Below, piece by piece: positions 51,069-59,588 of a stretch of DNA of 64,000 nucleotides. The DNA comes from an uncultured Candidatus Saccharibacteria bacterium (GTDB taxonomy: Bacteria; Patescibacteriota; Saccharimonadia; Saccharimonadales; Saccharimonadaceae). Under the pieces are notes generated by a model. It worked only from the letters and a program-made list of their open reading frames with translations, was not told the DNA's origin and did no database searches. Position numbers and translations under genes: made by a program. How positions within the stretch are numbered: position 1 is the stretch's first letter; each line of letters starts with the position of its first letter. The stretch spans positions 1 through 64,000 of the forward strand of contig CAMZAD010000001.1 in assembly GCA_947304155.1 (NCBI GenBank), given 5' to 3'.

Positions 51069-52103
51069 TTATTCTTCGTTGATTGTATAGAGATTTTTAT
51101 CAACTTTTTTGAAGAGTTTCTTGTTTTGAAGATTAAGTAAAATTGTAGTTTCTTTAATCTTTCTTAATGCTAAGACGCGTTTGACGATTTGTTCACGAGT
51201 AAGTGGCTTCTTAGCTTGGCGAAGGACATCTGAGATAGTTTCAGCTGCAGTTCCCTTCTTGTAGCCCCAAGAATCGAGTGCATAAATTCCACGACCGATC
51301 AAGACAAAGCGTGAATCTTTGATAAGTTCGTTGTGAATTGCTTGAATAGTGACATTTTTGCGACGGAAATCAGATTGCTTGATTGCTTCTGCGATTTCTT
51401 CGAAGTGCATTGGCTCTTTCTTTTCTTCGAGTACAACGTAGATTTTGTCGCGAATATTTTTAGGATTAACAGTTGGCCATTTAGCAAGTCCCCAAAGATT
51501 GTTGAGGGTTGCAAGCAATTTTGATGTGGACGCAATTGCTTTTATATGGTCTGGATGCTCATAATTTAGATTATTGTCAAGCTCGTCAATTGTCATCGGA
51601 GCTTTGTTTTTCTTAATAAGATTTACGATTTCATCAACTTTAGCTTTGATTTCTTTTTCCTTGCCATATTCTGCAATGCCAATGGAATTGAAATACTTGT
51701 CGTTTTCTTCAATTAGAGTAAGATTGGTTGAAATTTCACCAATAAACGTAATTGCTGACTCTTCTTTTTCGGTAGCTTTTTTACCAAAAATTTTCTCTGC
51801 AATATCAGAAACACGTGCGATACGTCCCATTTCGGTAAGATTTCTGATAATAATTTTTTCTGCATGTGCGAGATCAGGTATCTTGTTGTCTTCTGCTGAA
51901 ATGCGTAGACGAATTAGGATAGCTTTTTCAAGTTGCCTGACGCGCTCACGAGTAATTGAAAGCATGTCGCCGATTTGTTCGAGAGTTTCCTTCTGACCGG
52001 AAAGACCGAAGCGGCGGGATATGATTTCTTTCTCACGGTCTTGCTCGATGATACTCAAGCTGCCGCTGATTGCTTTTGCAATCACTTCCGCATTTTGATC
52101 CAT
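51069..52103 (-). CDS. sigma-region-4 plus HARE-HTH regulator
   Basis: 344 residues. Residues 20-70 are a sigma-70 region 4 type HTH (REKEIISRRFGL...TLEQIGDMLSITRERVRQLEKAILIRLR), the part that reads -35 boxes. Around 215-285 is a HARE-HTH domain like that of RpoE (delta subunit) and restriction enzymes (KEPMHFEEIAEAIK...TIQAIHNELIKDSRFVLIGRGIYAL), followed by a further winged-helix-like end. It lacks sigma regions 2 and 3, so it cannot start transcription by itself. It may be an RNA polymerase-associated regulator. It has a full promoter and an ACAGGGGTGG motif in its leader. Confidence 0.8.
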   Translation of the reverse strand: MDQNAEVIAKAISGSLSIIEQDREKEIISRRFGLSGQKETLEQIGDMLSITRERVRQLEKAILIRLRISAEDNKIPDLAHAEKIIIRNLTEMGRIARVSDIAEKIFGKKATEKEESAITFIGEISTNLTLIEENDKYFNSIGIAEYGKEKEIKAKVDEIVNLIKKNKAPMTIDELDNNLNYEHPDHIKAIASTSKLLATLNNLWGLAKWPTVNPKNIRDKIYVVLEEKKEPMHFEEIAEAIKQSDFRRKNVTIQAIHNELIKDSRFVLIGRGIYALDSWGYKKGTAAETISDVLRQAKKPLTREQIVKRVLALRKIKETTILLNLQNKKLFKKVDKNLYTINEE

Positions 52104-52149
52104 TTGTTATTCCTTTATTCCACCCCTGTTGATAAAATCAATTATTGTT

Positions 52150-52178
52150 ATATTAACATAATTTTGTGCTAATGTCAA
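52150..52178 (-). promoter_or_regulatory. promoter of the sigma4-HARE gene
   Basis: Minus strand: TTGACA, 17 nt, TAATAT with TGT before it. The leader holds ACAGGGGTGG (52122-52130) and AAAGGAAT. Confidence 0.75.
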
Positions 52179-52336
52179 CTACTCACTATAATATGAATTT
52201 TTGCACATTCCCAAAATCATTTTAACACATTTTTTGTAATTTCAACAAAAAAATTTTATTAAAATTTTCAAATAAGAATAATCATTATATAATAAAGTGC
52301 TTATGCTTATTTTTTCAACAAAAATAAAACATATAT

Positions 52337-52385
52337 AAAAATAAGCAAGGGGCGAGTTTTTGGCTCGATTCCCTGCTTATTTTAT
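52337..52385 (-). terminator. terminator after topA
   Basis: AAAATAAGCAGGG.. CGAG / CTCG ..CCTTGCTTATTTTT in the minus direction. Confidence 0.8.
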
Positions 52386-52394
52386 AGGGGTAGG

Positions 52395-54764
52395 TTACTT
52401 TTTCTTGGTTGTGCGCGCGTGTTTGGCGTGTCTAGATGAAGTTTTTGGTTTGCCTTCAAGTAAGGCTTTAGCTTCTTCTAGTGTAATCTTCTTTGGGTCA
52501 GTTTCTTTTGGAATTTTGGCATTGTTTGGACGTGGTCTTCCCTTGCCTGAAGCTGGTTTGATGCTTGGGCCTTTAATATATGGACCATATGGGCCAATGA
52601 TAATTTTAATGTCACCCCAGTCTGCGATGATGCTATCTTTCTTTTTCTGATAGAGGGCGGCAGCGGTCTCGAGACTGATTTTATAAGGATTCTGGGTATC
52701 GTCATTCTTAGCAAGCGCAATGTTATATGGTCCGGCAATAAGGTATGGACCGAATGGGCCGTTGGCTGCGATAAGCTCAGTACCATCGGCGGTTTTGCCG
52801 AGTGAACGTGGGAGAGATGGAAGTTCGAGTTGTGCCAAAGCTTGAGCTAGAGAGACGGTTTTTGCGGTCTTTCCCTTTGGAAGCGGCGCAAAGCGAGGCT
52901 TCTCACCAGATTCTTTCTCGTTGTCGCCAAGCTGAATGAAGCCACCGTTTTTGCCGACCTTAGCATAGACTTTCTTGCCGGTTTTTGGATCCACGCCGAG
53001 TTCAACGGATGAATTATAGCGGTTTGCCATCGCGCCTTCGCCTACGAGCTTTGAGAATGGGCCGTAGAAATCACGGAGCATTTTTAAGCGGGTGAGCTTT
53101 GCATCGGCAATTTTATCGAGTTTTTCCTCGACGCCAGCAGTGAAATCGTAGTCTACGATTTGATTGAAATTGTCGCAAAGGAAGTCGGAGACGAGCTCTC
53201 CAACAGGGGTTGGAATGAGCTTGCCTTTAGTGGCACCAGATTTTTCTTTGACAGTTGCTTCTGAGATTGAATTTGGTGCTGCATCGGCGTCAGTAGTAGA
53301 TGATTTGCCGTGCAAGATAAGTTCAGAAATCTCGCGTTCTTCCCCTTCGGATTCGCCCTTTTGGACGTAGCCACGGATTTGAATTGCAGACATAATAGAA
53401 GCATAAGTTGAAGGGCGGCCAATACTGAGCTCCTCGAGCTTCTTAACGAGTGTACCTTCGGTGTAGCGTGCAGGTGGTTTTGAGAAAGTTTGACGAGCGA
53501 TAATGTCGCGCATATCGACAAGATCACCTTTTTCGAGCTGTGGCAAACGGACGTCTTTGGCGTTACCATAGACCTTTAAGAAGCCATCAAACATTACAAT
53601 TTCACCCTTAGCAATGAAGTTTAGGTCAGTTGTCTTTGGAGTGATGGTGATGCTAGTTTTTGCAACCTTAGCGTTCGCCATTTGAGTTGCAAGCGTGCGA
53701 GTGCGAATAAGATTATAGAGCTTCTTTTCGTATTCGTTCTTGCCGGCTGAAGCAACTTCGATGTGGGTTGGACGGATGGCTTCATGGGCTTCCTGAGCGG
53801 ATGCGTCTTTGGTTTTGAAATGGCGGGTTTGAAGATAATTTTCGCCAAAGGTCTGTTTAATATAGTTTGCAATAGCGCCAAGAGCCTGGCTGGAGAGATT
53901 TAGGGAGTCGGTACGGTGATAGGTAATGTGGCCGGCTTGATAGAGGGCCTGAGCGGCATTCATGGTAGTTTTTGAACTGAATCCGAGACGGGAGTTGGCT
54001 TCGATTTGGAGTGCAGCGGTGGTGAATGGAACTGGGTTGGCTTTAGTGCCGTCGGTTTTTTCGATGGCTGTAACTTCAAAATCTTTTGCTTTGAGGCTTT
54101 CGAGGAGTTTTGTGGCCTCGTCTTTGTCCTTTAATGAGACTTTTTCGAGGTTTGCGTCAAAATCCTGGCCATCTTTGGTAAATTTACCAGATACTTTATA
54201 ACTAGATTTATTTTCGTGCTTTTCGATTTCGCGTTCGCGCTCGACGACGAGGCGGAGAGCTGGAGACTGGACGCGACCGGCGGATTTAGCGCCTGGAACT
54301 TTTTTACGGACAACATCAGAAAGGTCGTAACCTACAAGCATATCAAGGGTTTGGCGAGCCTGCTGTGAGCTAACCATGTTCATATTAACGGTGCGAGGCG
54401 CCTGAATTGCGGCTTTTAGGGCTGGTTCGGTAATTTCGTGGAAAGTAATACGGCGCGTGTCTTTTGGAAGTCTTAAAACTTCAATCAAATGCCAAGAAAT
54501 AGATTCTCCTTCGCGGTCTTCATCTGTTGCGAGCCAGATAGTTTCAGCTTCTTTACTGGCTTTTTTAAGGTCTCTAACGACAGTGGCATGATCTGGGTCG
54601 ATTTCATAAGTCACGGTAAAATTGTCGTTGACATCGACTTTCGTATCCTTGCGGATGTGCCCGACTGATGACATAACCTTGAAGTCTTTACCAAGGTATT
54701 TTTCAATTGTTTTAGCCTTTGCAGGGCTCTCTACAATCACCAAGTTTTTTGACATATTTGACAT
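52395..54764 (-). CDS. topA: DNA topoisomerase I
   Basis: Type IA enzyme that relaxes negative supercoils. The TOPRIM domain starts LVIVESPAKAKTIEKYLG, has the metal-site DEDREGESI, and the active-site tyrosine lies in ITYHRTDS. The C-terminus has no zinc fingers but two repeat units (ELIAANGPFGPYLI and KIIIGPYGPYIKG) and a basic KKK tail. I use the ATG at 54764, because an extended -10 (TGATAATAT) sets +1 one base upstream; the track start at 54791 lies before that box. Length 789 is normal. Confidence 0.95.
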   Translation of the reverse strand: MSNMSKNLVIVESPAKAKTIEKYLGKDFKVMSSVGHIRKDTKVDVNDNFTVTYEIDPDHATVVRDLKKASKEAETIWLATDEDREGESISWHLIEVLRLPKDTRRITFHEITEPALKAAIQAPRTVNMNMVSSQQARQTLDMLVGYDLSDVVRKKVPGAKSAGRVQSPALRLVVEREREIEKHENKSSYKVSGKFTKDGQDFDANLEKVSLKDKDEATKLLESLKAKDFEVTAIEKTDGTKANPVPFTTAALQIEANSRLGFSSKTTMNAAQALYQAGHITYHRTDSLNLSSQALGAIANYIKQTFGENYLQTRHFKTKDASAQEAHEAIRPTHIEVASAGKNEYEKKLYNLIRTRTLATQMANAKVAKTSITITPKTTDLNFIAKGEIVMFDGFLKVYGNAKDVRLPQLEKGDLVDMRDIIARQTFSKPPARYTEGTLVKKLEELSIGRPSTYASIMSAIQIRGYVQKGESEGEEREISELILHGKSSTTDADAAPNSISEATVKEKSGATKGKLIPTPVGELVSDFLCDNFNQIVDYDFTAGVEEKLDKIADAKLTRLKMLRDFYGPFSKLVGEGAMANRYNSSVELGVDPKTGKKVYAKVGKNGGFIQLGDNEKESGEKPRFAPLPKGKTAKTVSLAQALAQLELPSLPRSLGKTADGTELIAANGPFGPYLIAGPYNIALAKNDDTQNPYKISLETAAALYQKKKDSIIADWGDIKIIIGPYGPYIKGPSIKPASGKGRPRPNNAKIPKETDPKKITLEEAKALLEGKPKTSSRHAKHARTTKKK

Positions 54765-54771
54765 AATATAT

Positions 54772-54780
54772 ATATTATCA
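54772..54780 (-). promoter_or_regulatory. topA promoter, extended -10
   Basis: TGATAATAT on the minus strand, +1 one base before the ATG. Confidence 0.6.
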
Positions 54781-54819
54781 TAAAAAATCAAGCATAAGAA
54801 CTATTTAGGATTTTGACAT

Positions 54820-54880
54820 CAAAAAACCTCTGGACGGAGCTAGGTAAGGGTGGGCATCACCTAGCTCCATCTAGAGGTTC
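54820..54880 (-). terminator. terminator of the orphan RNA
   Basis: AACCTCT..GGAGCTAGGT / ACCTAGCTCC..AGAGGTT with TTTTTT, a very long stem for a terminator. Confidence 0.85.
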
Positions 54881-55169
54881 TTTGTAATCCCTATAACACA
54901 TCTCTAATTAAACACCGGAGAACCCCGGTAGCGTGGCCCACCTCACACAAAATTGGGGCCCGCCGGTTATAGGGGTTGCTATGTTCTTAATAGCTCCTTT
55001 TCATAGTGGAGGTAATACTATATTACTTATAAAAGATAGAAGACAATTTATAAGTCGAAAAGGTTTTAAGAACACGCAACTTCTGCTATACTAGATAACA
55101 GAAATTATGACTTATTTAGGTGCGGTTTAGAGGCTGGGACCTTTTTGGTTCACTTATGACCTCTAACTG
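54820..55169 (-). ncRNA. orphan structured RNA of about 350 nt
   Basis: A consensus promoter (55176-55204) and a strong terminator (54820-54880) frame about 350 nt without an ORF. Stems that I can read on the minus strand: GTTCTTAA with TTAAGAAC, ACTTATAA with TTATAAGT, CCCCTATAAC with GTTATAGGG, ACCGG-GGTTCT-CCGGT, and CCTCC-ACTATGAAA-GGAG. It lacks the P4 core of RNase P, the tRNA-like ends or tag ORF of tmRNA, and the SRP tetraloop motif. Size and folding suggest a conserved housekeeping or regulatory RNA that I cannot place. Confidence 0.6.
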
Positions 55170-55175
55170 TCTCTA

Positions 55176-55204
55176 ATTATACCATACTAGAAATAATAAG
55201 TCAA
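55176..55204 (-). promoter_or_regulatory. consensus promoter of the orphan RNA
   Basis: TTGACT, 17 nt, TATAAT on the minus strand. It is one of the best promoters in the window. Confidence 0.8.
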
Positions 55205-55285
55205 TACTTTTATACAAAAAATAGCAAAAATCAACTAAAATACCATATATTTTGTAAAAAACCATAAGCAAAAAGGAGGTTTTTG

Positions 55286-56221
55286 ATGGATTTTTATCAA
55301 ATCACCCCTGTTGAATCGGGGTTTACTTGGCGGCTCTCGTATTTGAAAAAACCGCCAAAAATGTTGTATTTTTACGGAAAAATGCCGGAAAATGCCAAAA
55401 ATGGTGTAAAATCGGGTCGTTTTCCAAAGGAACCAATAGGGAGAGCGAAGGTGGTGGCGATCGTCGGGGCGCGAAAAATGACGGCTTACGGGGAGAGTAT
55501 TGCGTTTAAAATCGCGCGAGAATTGGCTGAACTTGGTGTGATTGTGGTGTCAGGGATGGCGATCGGGATTGATACAGCGGCCCACAGGGGTGCGCTGGCT
55601 GGAGGTGGCAAGACAGTGGCGTTTCTAGGGACGGGAATAGATAAAATCTATCCGCAGGAGAATTATGATCTTTTTGAGGAGATAATTCGGACTGGTGGAG
55701 CGGTAATTTCGGAATATGGGCCCGGGGCGGCTATTGGCGGGCGAATGAAAACGACGTTTTTAGAGAGAAATCGGTTAATTTCAGGGGTGGCGGATGCGGT
55801 GATTGTGGTGGAGGCAGATGTGCGCTCTGGTTCTCTAAATACGGCGGTGCATGCGCTGGAACAGGGGGTGCCACTGTTTGCGGTGCCGGGAGATTTAGGC
55901 CGGCAGATGTCTCAGGGATGTAATAATTTGTTTTCTAAGGGCGCGGCGGCCTATACCTGCGTGGAGGATGTCCTTAATGTTTTATTCCCTGGTGGCGTGA
56001 AACATCGCGCGAAGGCAAAATGCGAGTTTTCGGGGACGGAAGATGAAAAAATAGTGGTTTCGGCGGTTTCTAAGGGGTTATATCAGGGGGAGGAGATAAT
56101 TAAGTTTTGTTGTAAAAAAGAGGCGGATTTTGACATAACGAGGTTTAATATTGCGGTGACATCTCTGGAATTAAAAGGTGTTTTAAAGCGAGAATATGGG
56201 AATAAGTGGATTTTGGCATAA
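55286..56221 (+). CDS. dprA: DNA processing protein DprA
   Basis: Loads RecA on incoming single strands during natural transformation. The Rossmann-like DprA core is clear: VVAIVGARKMTAYG, VVSGMAIGIDTAAHRGAL, GTGIDKIYPQEN, SEYGPG and FLERNRLISGVADAVIVVEA, then PGDLGRQMSQGCNNL. A winged-helix end follows. I use the ATG at 55286 with AAGGAGG at good spacing, not the track's TTG at 55283. Length 311. Two ACAGGGGT motifs lie inside the gene. A competence gene supports DNA uptake by this organism. Confidence 0.94.
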   Translation: MDFYQITPVESGFTWRLSYLKKPPKMLYFYGKMPENAKNGVKSGRFPKEPIGRAKVVAIVGARKMTAYGESIAFKIARELAELGVIVVSGMAIGIDTAAHRGALAGGGKTVAFLGTGIDKIYPQENYDLFEEIIRTGGAVISEYGPGAAIGGRMKTTFLERNRLISGVADAVIVVEADVRSGSLNTAVHALEQGVPLFAVPGDLGRQMSQGCNNLFSKGAAAYTCVEDVLNVLFPGGVKHRAKAKCEFSGTEDEKIVVSAVSKGLYQGEEIIKFCCKKEADFDITRFNIAVTSLELKGVLKREYGNKWILA

Positions 56222-56248
56222 AAATAGCCGCGGTTTTTGGCGTGGCGG

Positions 56249-56770
56249 CTACTTTTTGATAAAATCGTCGATTTTGGCGGTGATTTCGCGTAGGATTTCT
56301 GGTAGTTTTTCGCGTTCTTCAGGGGTGAATTTGCCTAAAACGAAGTTAACATCGCCCATCTTCTGGCGCATCGCATTATCTGTGCCAACGCGGAGTCTTG
56401 GGAACTCATCGCTACCGAGCTTTTCGATGGTTGATTTAAGGCCGTTATTTCCGCCGCTACTTCCCTGTTCACGTAAACGAAGTTTGCCGAAATCAAGATT
56501 GAAGTCGTCACAGATAATTAATATATCTTTCTTCTTGATGCCGTAGTAGTTAGCAAAAGCAGAGACAGAGATGCCGACGTCGTTGTAGTAGGTTTGTGGC
56601 TTAATGAAGAAAGTGTCGCCATCACGAAGGTAAAGCGCGGAGAATTTCTCTTTTTTCTCCCAGGCTAGGTTTTTGATTTTTACATAAAAATCAAGCGCCA
56701 AAAAGCCAGTGTTGTGGCGAGTGAAGTTGTATTTGTTTTCTGGATTTCCGAATCCAACGATTAATTTCAT
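56249..56770 (-). CDS. pth: peptidyl-tRNA hydrolase
   Basis: Frees tRNA from peptidyl-tRNA that has dropped off the ribosome. MKLIVGFGNPENKY, the catalytic histidine in NFTRHNTGF, FIKPQTYYNDVG (for MNxSG), the aspartate in ICDDFNLDFG and GSSGGNNGLKS are present. The track start at 56947 is too early; the first 59 residues would overlap der. The ATG at 56770 gives 173 residues, near the bacterial standard, and lies 5 bases after the der stop. Confidence 0.94.
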   Translation of the reverse strand: MKLIVGFGNPENKYNFTRHNTGFLALDFYVKIKNLAWEKKEKFSALYLRDGDTFFIKPQTYYNDVGISVSAFANYYGIKKKDILIICDDFNLDFGKLRLREQGSSGGNNGLKSTIEKLGSDEFPRLRVGTDNAMRQKMGDVNFVLGKFTPEEREKLPEILREITAKIDDFIKK

Positions 56771-56774
56771 GATT

Positions 56775-58247
56775 TTAGTTTTCTTTAGAATTTTTTGATG
56801 AAAAATCTTTGCGTTTTCCTTGAGCGCGGTCGTTATAGAAGCTGAAGTTGATTGGAGTACCAACGAAAGGATAAACTTCGCGGATTTTGCGCTCCAAGTA
56901 GCGTTTGTATGACCAGTGAAGGAGTTCCATCTCGCGACCATGAACAACGAACCAAGGTGGACAGGTGTCGGTTTGGACGATGTATTTTGGCTTTGGATGA
57001 GTGTTTTTGAGACCTGCTGGTGGGTGGGCTACAACAGCTTCGCGAAGAGCTTTGTTTAAGTCTGAGGTTTTAAGCTCAGTGTGGCGGGCTTCGTCGATTT
57101 CAAGTGCAAGGTCGAAAATGCGGGTGACGTTTTTGCCGGTTTCGGAGCTAGTAATTAAGACTGGCGCGTATGGCAAAAAGTCGAGGTCGTTTTCGAGGCG
57201 ATCAAGAATGTGGTCGATTTCAGTGTATTTTGGTGCAGTCTCTTTGTCTGATTTCTTCTTGTCAGAGATTTGGCTGACAACTGGTTTTGAATTGTCGAGC
57301 AAATCGGCCTTAGTTAGGATAATAATAATTCCCTTGCCAGCTTCAGTGATTTGACCAGCGAGAGATTGGTCTAGCTTTGAATGTGGGTCTTTTGAGTCAA
57401 TCAAAAGTGCGCAAATATCGGCTTCCTCGATAGCGGCAAGAGTGCGGATGGCTGAGAATTTTTCAATACCAACTTCGCGTTTGCCTGGCTTTCTAAGACC
57501 AGCGGTGTCAAGGATTTCAATTGTGATGCCTTTGTATTTGACTTGGACGCGGTTGACGTCACGGGTGGTGCCTTGGTGGCTACTAACTACAGCTTGTTGC
57601 TTTTTGGCAAGCTTGTTAAAGAGGCTAGATTTACCAACGTTTGGACGGCCGATAAGAGCGAGCTTGATAAGTGGGTTGCCGTCTTCGTCAAGATTAATTG
57701 CTTTTTGAGTGCTTTGATGTTTTGCGGCTTCTTCTGGTGAATATTCTTCAAGCTTAACGCCAAGAGTTTTTGCAATGTTGTCTTTTAGCTTAGCGATTCC
57801 CTGGCCAGTGGTGGCAGAAGTGCGGTAAGTGTCGTAGTTTTTGATACCGAGTTTCAAAAATTCTGCGTCATCAAGAGATTCGCCAAGATCGGATTTGTTG
57901 AGAATTAAAAAGACTGGCTTTCTGGATTTTAGAGCGGCCTTTGCGATATCCTTGTCGCGTTGGCTTGGATATTTAGTGCTATCCAAAGTTAAAAGAATTA
58001 AGTCGGCAACGTCGATGGCGTCGGCGATTTGGTCTTGAATTGAAGCTTCAAAATCGTCTTCTGGGTTTTTAAGACCAGCAGTGTCAATCAAAAGAAAAGC
58101 ATTGTCGATTTTTGCAACGACATTATCACGAGTGGTGCCCTCTTCGCGTGCGACGATGGCAATGTTTTTGTGTGCCATGCGGTTTAGAAGACTAGACTTA
58201 CCAGCGTTAGTTTGGCCAATTAAAGCCACGATTTTTTGCTTCTTCAT
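56775..58247 (-). CDS. der: ribosome assembly GTPase Der (EngA)
   Basis: Tandem GTPase needed for 50S maturation. The first G domain has GQTNAGKSS and DTAGL, the second GRPNVGKSS, DTAGLRKPGKR and LTKAD. The C-terminal KH-like domain ends with GTPINFSFYNDRAQGKRK. The usual spacing and linker are kept. 490 residues. The first P-loop (GQTNAGKS) is slightly unusual, where GRPNVGKS is more common. The predicted leader is 3 nt. pth follows in the same transcript. Confidence 0.95.
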   Translation of the reverse strand: MKKQKIVALIGQTNAGKSSLLNRMAHKNIAIVAREEGTTRDNVVAKIDNAFLLIDTAGLKNPEDDFEASIQDQIADAIDVADLILLTLDSTKYPSQRDKDIAKAALKSRKPVFLILNKSDLGESLDDAEFLKLGIKNYDTYRTSATTGQGIAKLKDNIAKTLGVKLEEYSPEEAAKHQSTQKAINLDEDGNPLIKLALIGRPNVGKSSLFNKLAKKQQAVVSSHQGTTRDVNRVQVKYKGITIEILDTAGLRKPGKREVGIEKFSAIRTLAAIEEADICALLIDSKDPHSKLDQSLAGQITEAGKGIIIILTKADLLDNSKPVVSQISDKKKSDKETAPKYTEIDHILDRLENDLDFLPYAPVLITSSETGKNVTRIFDLALEIDEARHTELKTSDLNKALREAVVAHPPAGLKNTHPKPKYIVQTDTCPPWFVVHGREMELLHWSYKRYLERKIREVYPFVGTPINFSFYNDRAQGKRKDFSSKNSKEN

Positions 58248-58256
58248 AATGTAATA

Positions 58257-58262
58257 ATTATA
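58257..58262 (-). promoter_or_regulatory. der promoter -10
   Basis: TATAAT on the minus strand, +1 three bases before the ATG. Confidence 0.55.
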
Positions 58263-58286
58263 ACATAAAACCTTATGATTTTCAAG

Positions 58287-58334
58287 AAAAAACCACGGTT
58301 TTATGTTTATGTTTAAACAAGAAAACCGTGGTCT
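58287..58334 (-). terminator. terminator after the 58346 gene
   Basis: ACCACGGTTTT / AAAACCGTGGT stem then TTTTTTCTT in the minus direction. Confidence 0.85.
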
Positions 58335-58345
58335 AATTTAAGAGG

Positions 58346-58822
58346 TTAGATGTTTACGTCCAAAATCAAAATATTGATTGTGGCTTCGGTAACCGTAAAG
58401 ACCAGAAGTGACGTTCCGTCGGTATAGTAAAAGGTTCCGCGTTGAAAAATGTTGGAATCTTTCCTGCCAGTGACTTGCGCGATTTTGTAGTCGCCATGTC
58501 TAAAGTCTTCCATCATCTGCTTGTAGCTTAGGCGAAAGCGAATTTGGAGCTGCTTTAGACTGATTAGATCACAGATAACCGATACCTTTGGGCGTTCGCA
58601 AAAAGCGTAGCCGAGCGCCATTAAAACTGTGATGTTCTTTGGAAAGTATTGACTGATAAAAACATGCGCGGCTTCTTTTTGCTCGTTAGTTTTTGCAACA
58701 AATTTGAGCTTACTAAAGAATGAATTGTAGAATGCGCTGTTTTTCTCAATGTATTTGCTAATACTCTCCGTAACTTCCTCGTCAAGTTCTTCGTTAATTA
58801 TTTCAAACTGTTCCTTATCCAT
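58346..58822 (-). CDS. hypothetical protein, soluble
   Basis: 158 residues with no family I recognise. The first half is helical and acidic (EIINEELDEEVTESISKYIEKN), then comes a mixed region with VFISQYFPKNITVLMALGYAFCE, and the second half is beta-rich and closes with GTSLLVFTVTEATINILILDVNI. The DYKIAQVTGRKDSNIFQRGTFYYTDGTSLL stretch reads like a small beta-barrel. There is no signal peptide. The SD is very strong (AAAGGAGGGG). A terminator-like hairpin sits in its leader, so it is probably controlled by early termination. Confidence 0.65.
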   Translation of the reverse strand: MDKEQFEIINEELDEEVTESISKYIEKNSAFYNSFFSKLKFVAKTNEQKEAAHVFISQYFPKNITVLMALGYAFCERPKVSVICDLISLKQLQIRFRLSYKQMMEDFRHGDYKIAQVTGRKDSNIFQRGTFYYTDGTSLLVFTVTEATINILILDVNI

Positions 58823-58881
58823 AATTCCCCTCCTTTATGTTTTTGTGGCTTTTGAAAATAATCTAACCTCTCTGGTAAAAA

Positions 58882-58910
58882 ACTACGGAGGCTTTCGCTC
58901 CGTTTTATTT
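58882..58910 (-). promoter_or_regulatory. terminator-like leader hairpin (attenuator candidate)
   Basis: Directly after the -10 box, ACGGAG-CGAAAG-CTCCGT-type stem with TTTTTT follows on the minus strand. As the gene start is about 60 nt further on, most transcripts would end here unless read-through is allowed. Confidence 0.55.
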
Positions 58911-58938
58911 ATTATAACATTAATATACGTTTTGTCAA
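58911..58938 (-). promoter_or_regulatory. promoter of the 58346 gene
   Basis: TTGACA, 16 nt, TATAAT on the minus strand. Confidence 0.7.
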
Positions 58939-59101
58939 TTTATACTATGGCTTTTAAAATGGGTAAGACTTGCGGAAAAATGAAAAAAATGATAAGATAT
59001 TTTTACGGTTCCGTAGGTTAGAGCCTTCGAAACCAAATTAAAATTTCAAAGAAATTTGTAAAGCCTAACGGCTTTAGCTCGTCGTAGGTTCCTCGCAATT
59101 T

Positions 59102-59178
59102 GGTTCCGTCGTCTAGTGGTCTAGGACGTCTGGTTCTCATCCAGAAAATCGCGGGTTCGACTCCCGCCGGAATCACCA
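59102..59178 (+). tRNA. tRNA-Glu(CTC) with encoded CCA
   Basis: Acceptor GGTTCCG pairs with CGGAATC; the D arm is GTCTAGTGGTCTAGGAC. The anticodon arm is TCTGG-TTCTCAT-CCAGA, whose anticodon is CTC, reading GAG. The T arm is GCGGG-TTCGACT-CCCGC, followed by ACCA. All arms fit. The 85-codon minus-strand track ORF over it is spurious. Confidence 0.93.
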
Positions 59179-59231
59179 TAAAATTTGAAGTTGCCACGAG
59201 GCAATTTTTTGTTGAAAATTTTTTAAAGTAA

Positions 59232-59522
59232 TTAGTCGCAATCAAATGAATCGTCGCGCCATTCAGAATCGTCAAGCGCGTGCAAATCCTCGCCGAGATT
59301 TACAAGGTCGTCGGCAGTGTCTTCAGAGATACCAAGGTCTTCCTCATCGCCTTCGTCTGGCATAAGTTTGCCTTCGGCGGCTTCGTCGGAAATTTCGGCG
59401 TCGTATTCGGCGTCGTCAAAAGCATCTGGTTTGTTGTCGCCAGAATTCCAAGAATCAAGGTCGGTGTCTTTTTCTGGTTCGTCGTTTTCTTCTGGGAATG
59501 CGTATTTGCTGATATCTACCAT
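59232..59522 (-). CDS. small very acidic protein
   Basis: 96 residues, extremely rich in Asp and Glu, with no cysteine motif except a final one, and predicted disordered. It starts MVDISKYAFPEEN, and the TATAAT at 59548-59553 plus an AAGGATC SD support the start. Such proteins can act as decoys, RNA polymerase delta-like tails or ribosome-linked factors, but nothing here tells which. It is divergent from the big membrane protein gene, and the two promoters lie within 35 bp. Confidence 0.7.
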   Translation of the reverse strand: MVDISKYAFPEENDEPEKDTDLDSWNSGDNKPDAFDDAEYDAEISDEAAEGKLMPDEGDEEDLGISEDTADDLVNLGEDLHALDDSEWRDDSFDCD

Positions 59523-59547
59523 ATTTGATCCTTGTTTAGTTTAGGTA

Positions 59548-59581
59548 ATTATACCATTTTTAACCAGTTTTAGTGTATAAT
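59548..59581. promoter_or_regulatory. divergent promoters, acidic protein and membrane protein
   Basis: TATAAT on the minus strand at 59553-59548 and on the plus strand at 59576-59581. The plus box sets +1 one base before the ATG at 59589. Confidence 0.65.
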
Positions 59582-59588
59582 AATGCTT

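Noticed and set aside
54820-55169. RNase P RNA or tmRNA as identity of the orphan RNA
   Set aside because: No GAGGAAAGTCC-type P4 core, no tRNA-like 3' end with TTCGA and CCA, and no tag reading frame ending in Ala residues.
59018-59275. 85-codon minus-strand ORF
   Set aside because: It runs across the clear tRNA-Glu gene; its sequence is the translated complement of the tRNA.
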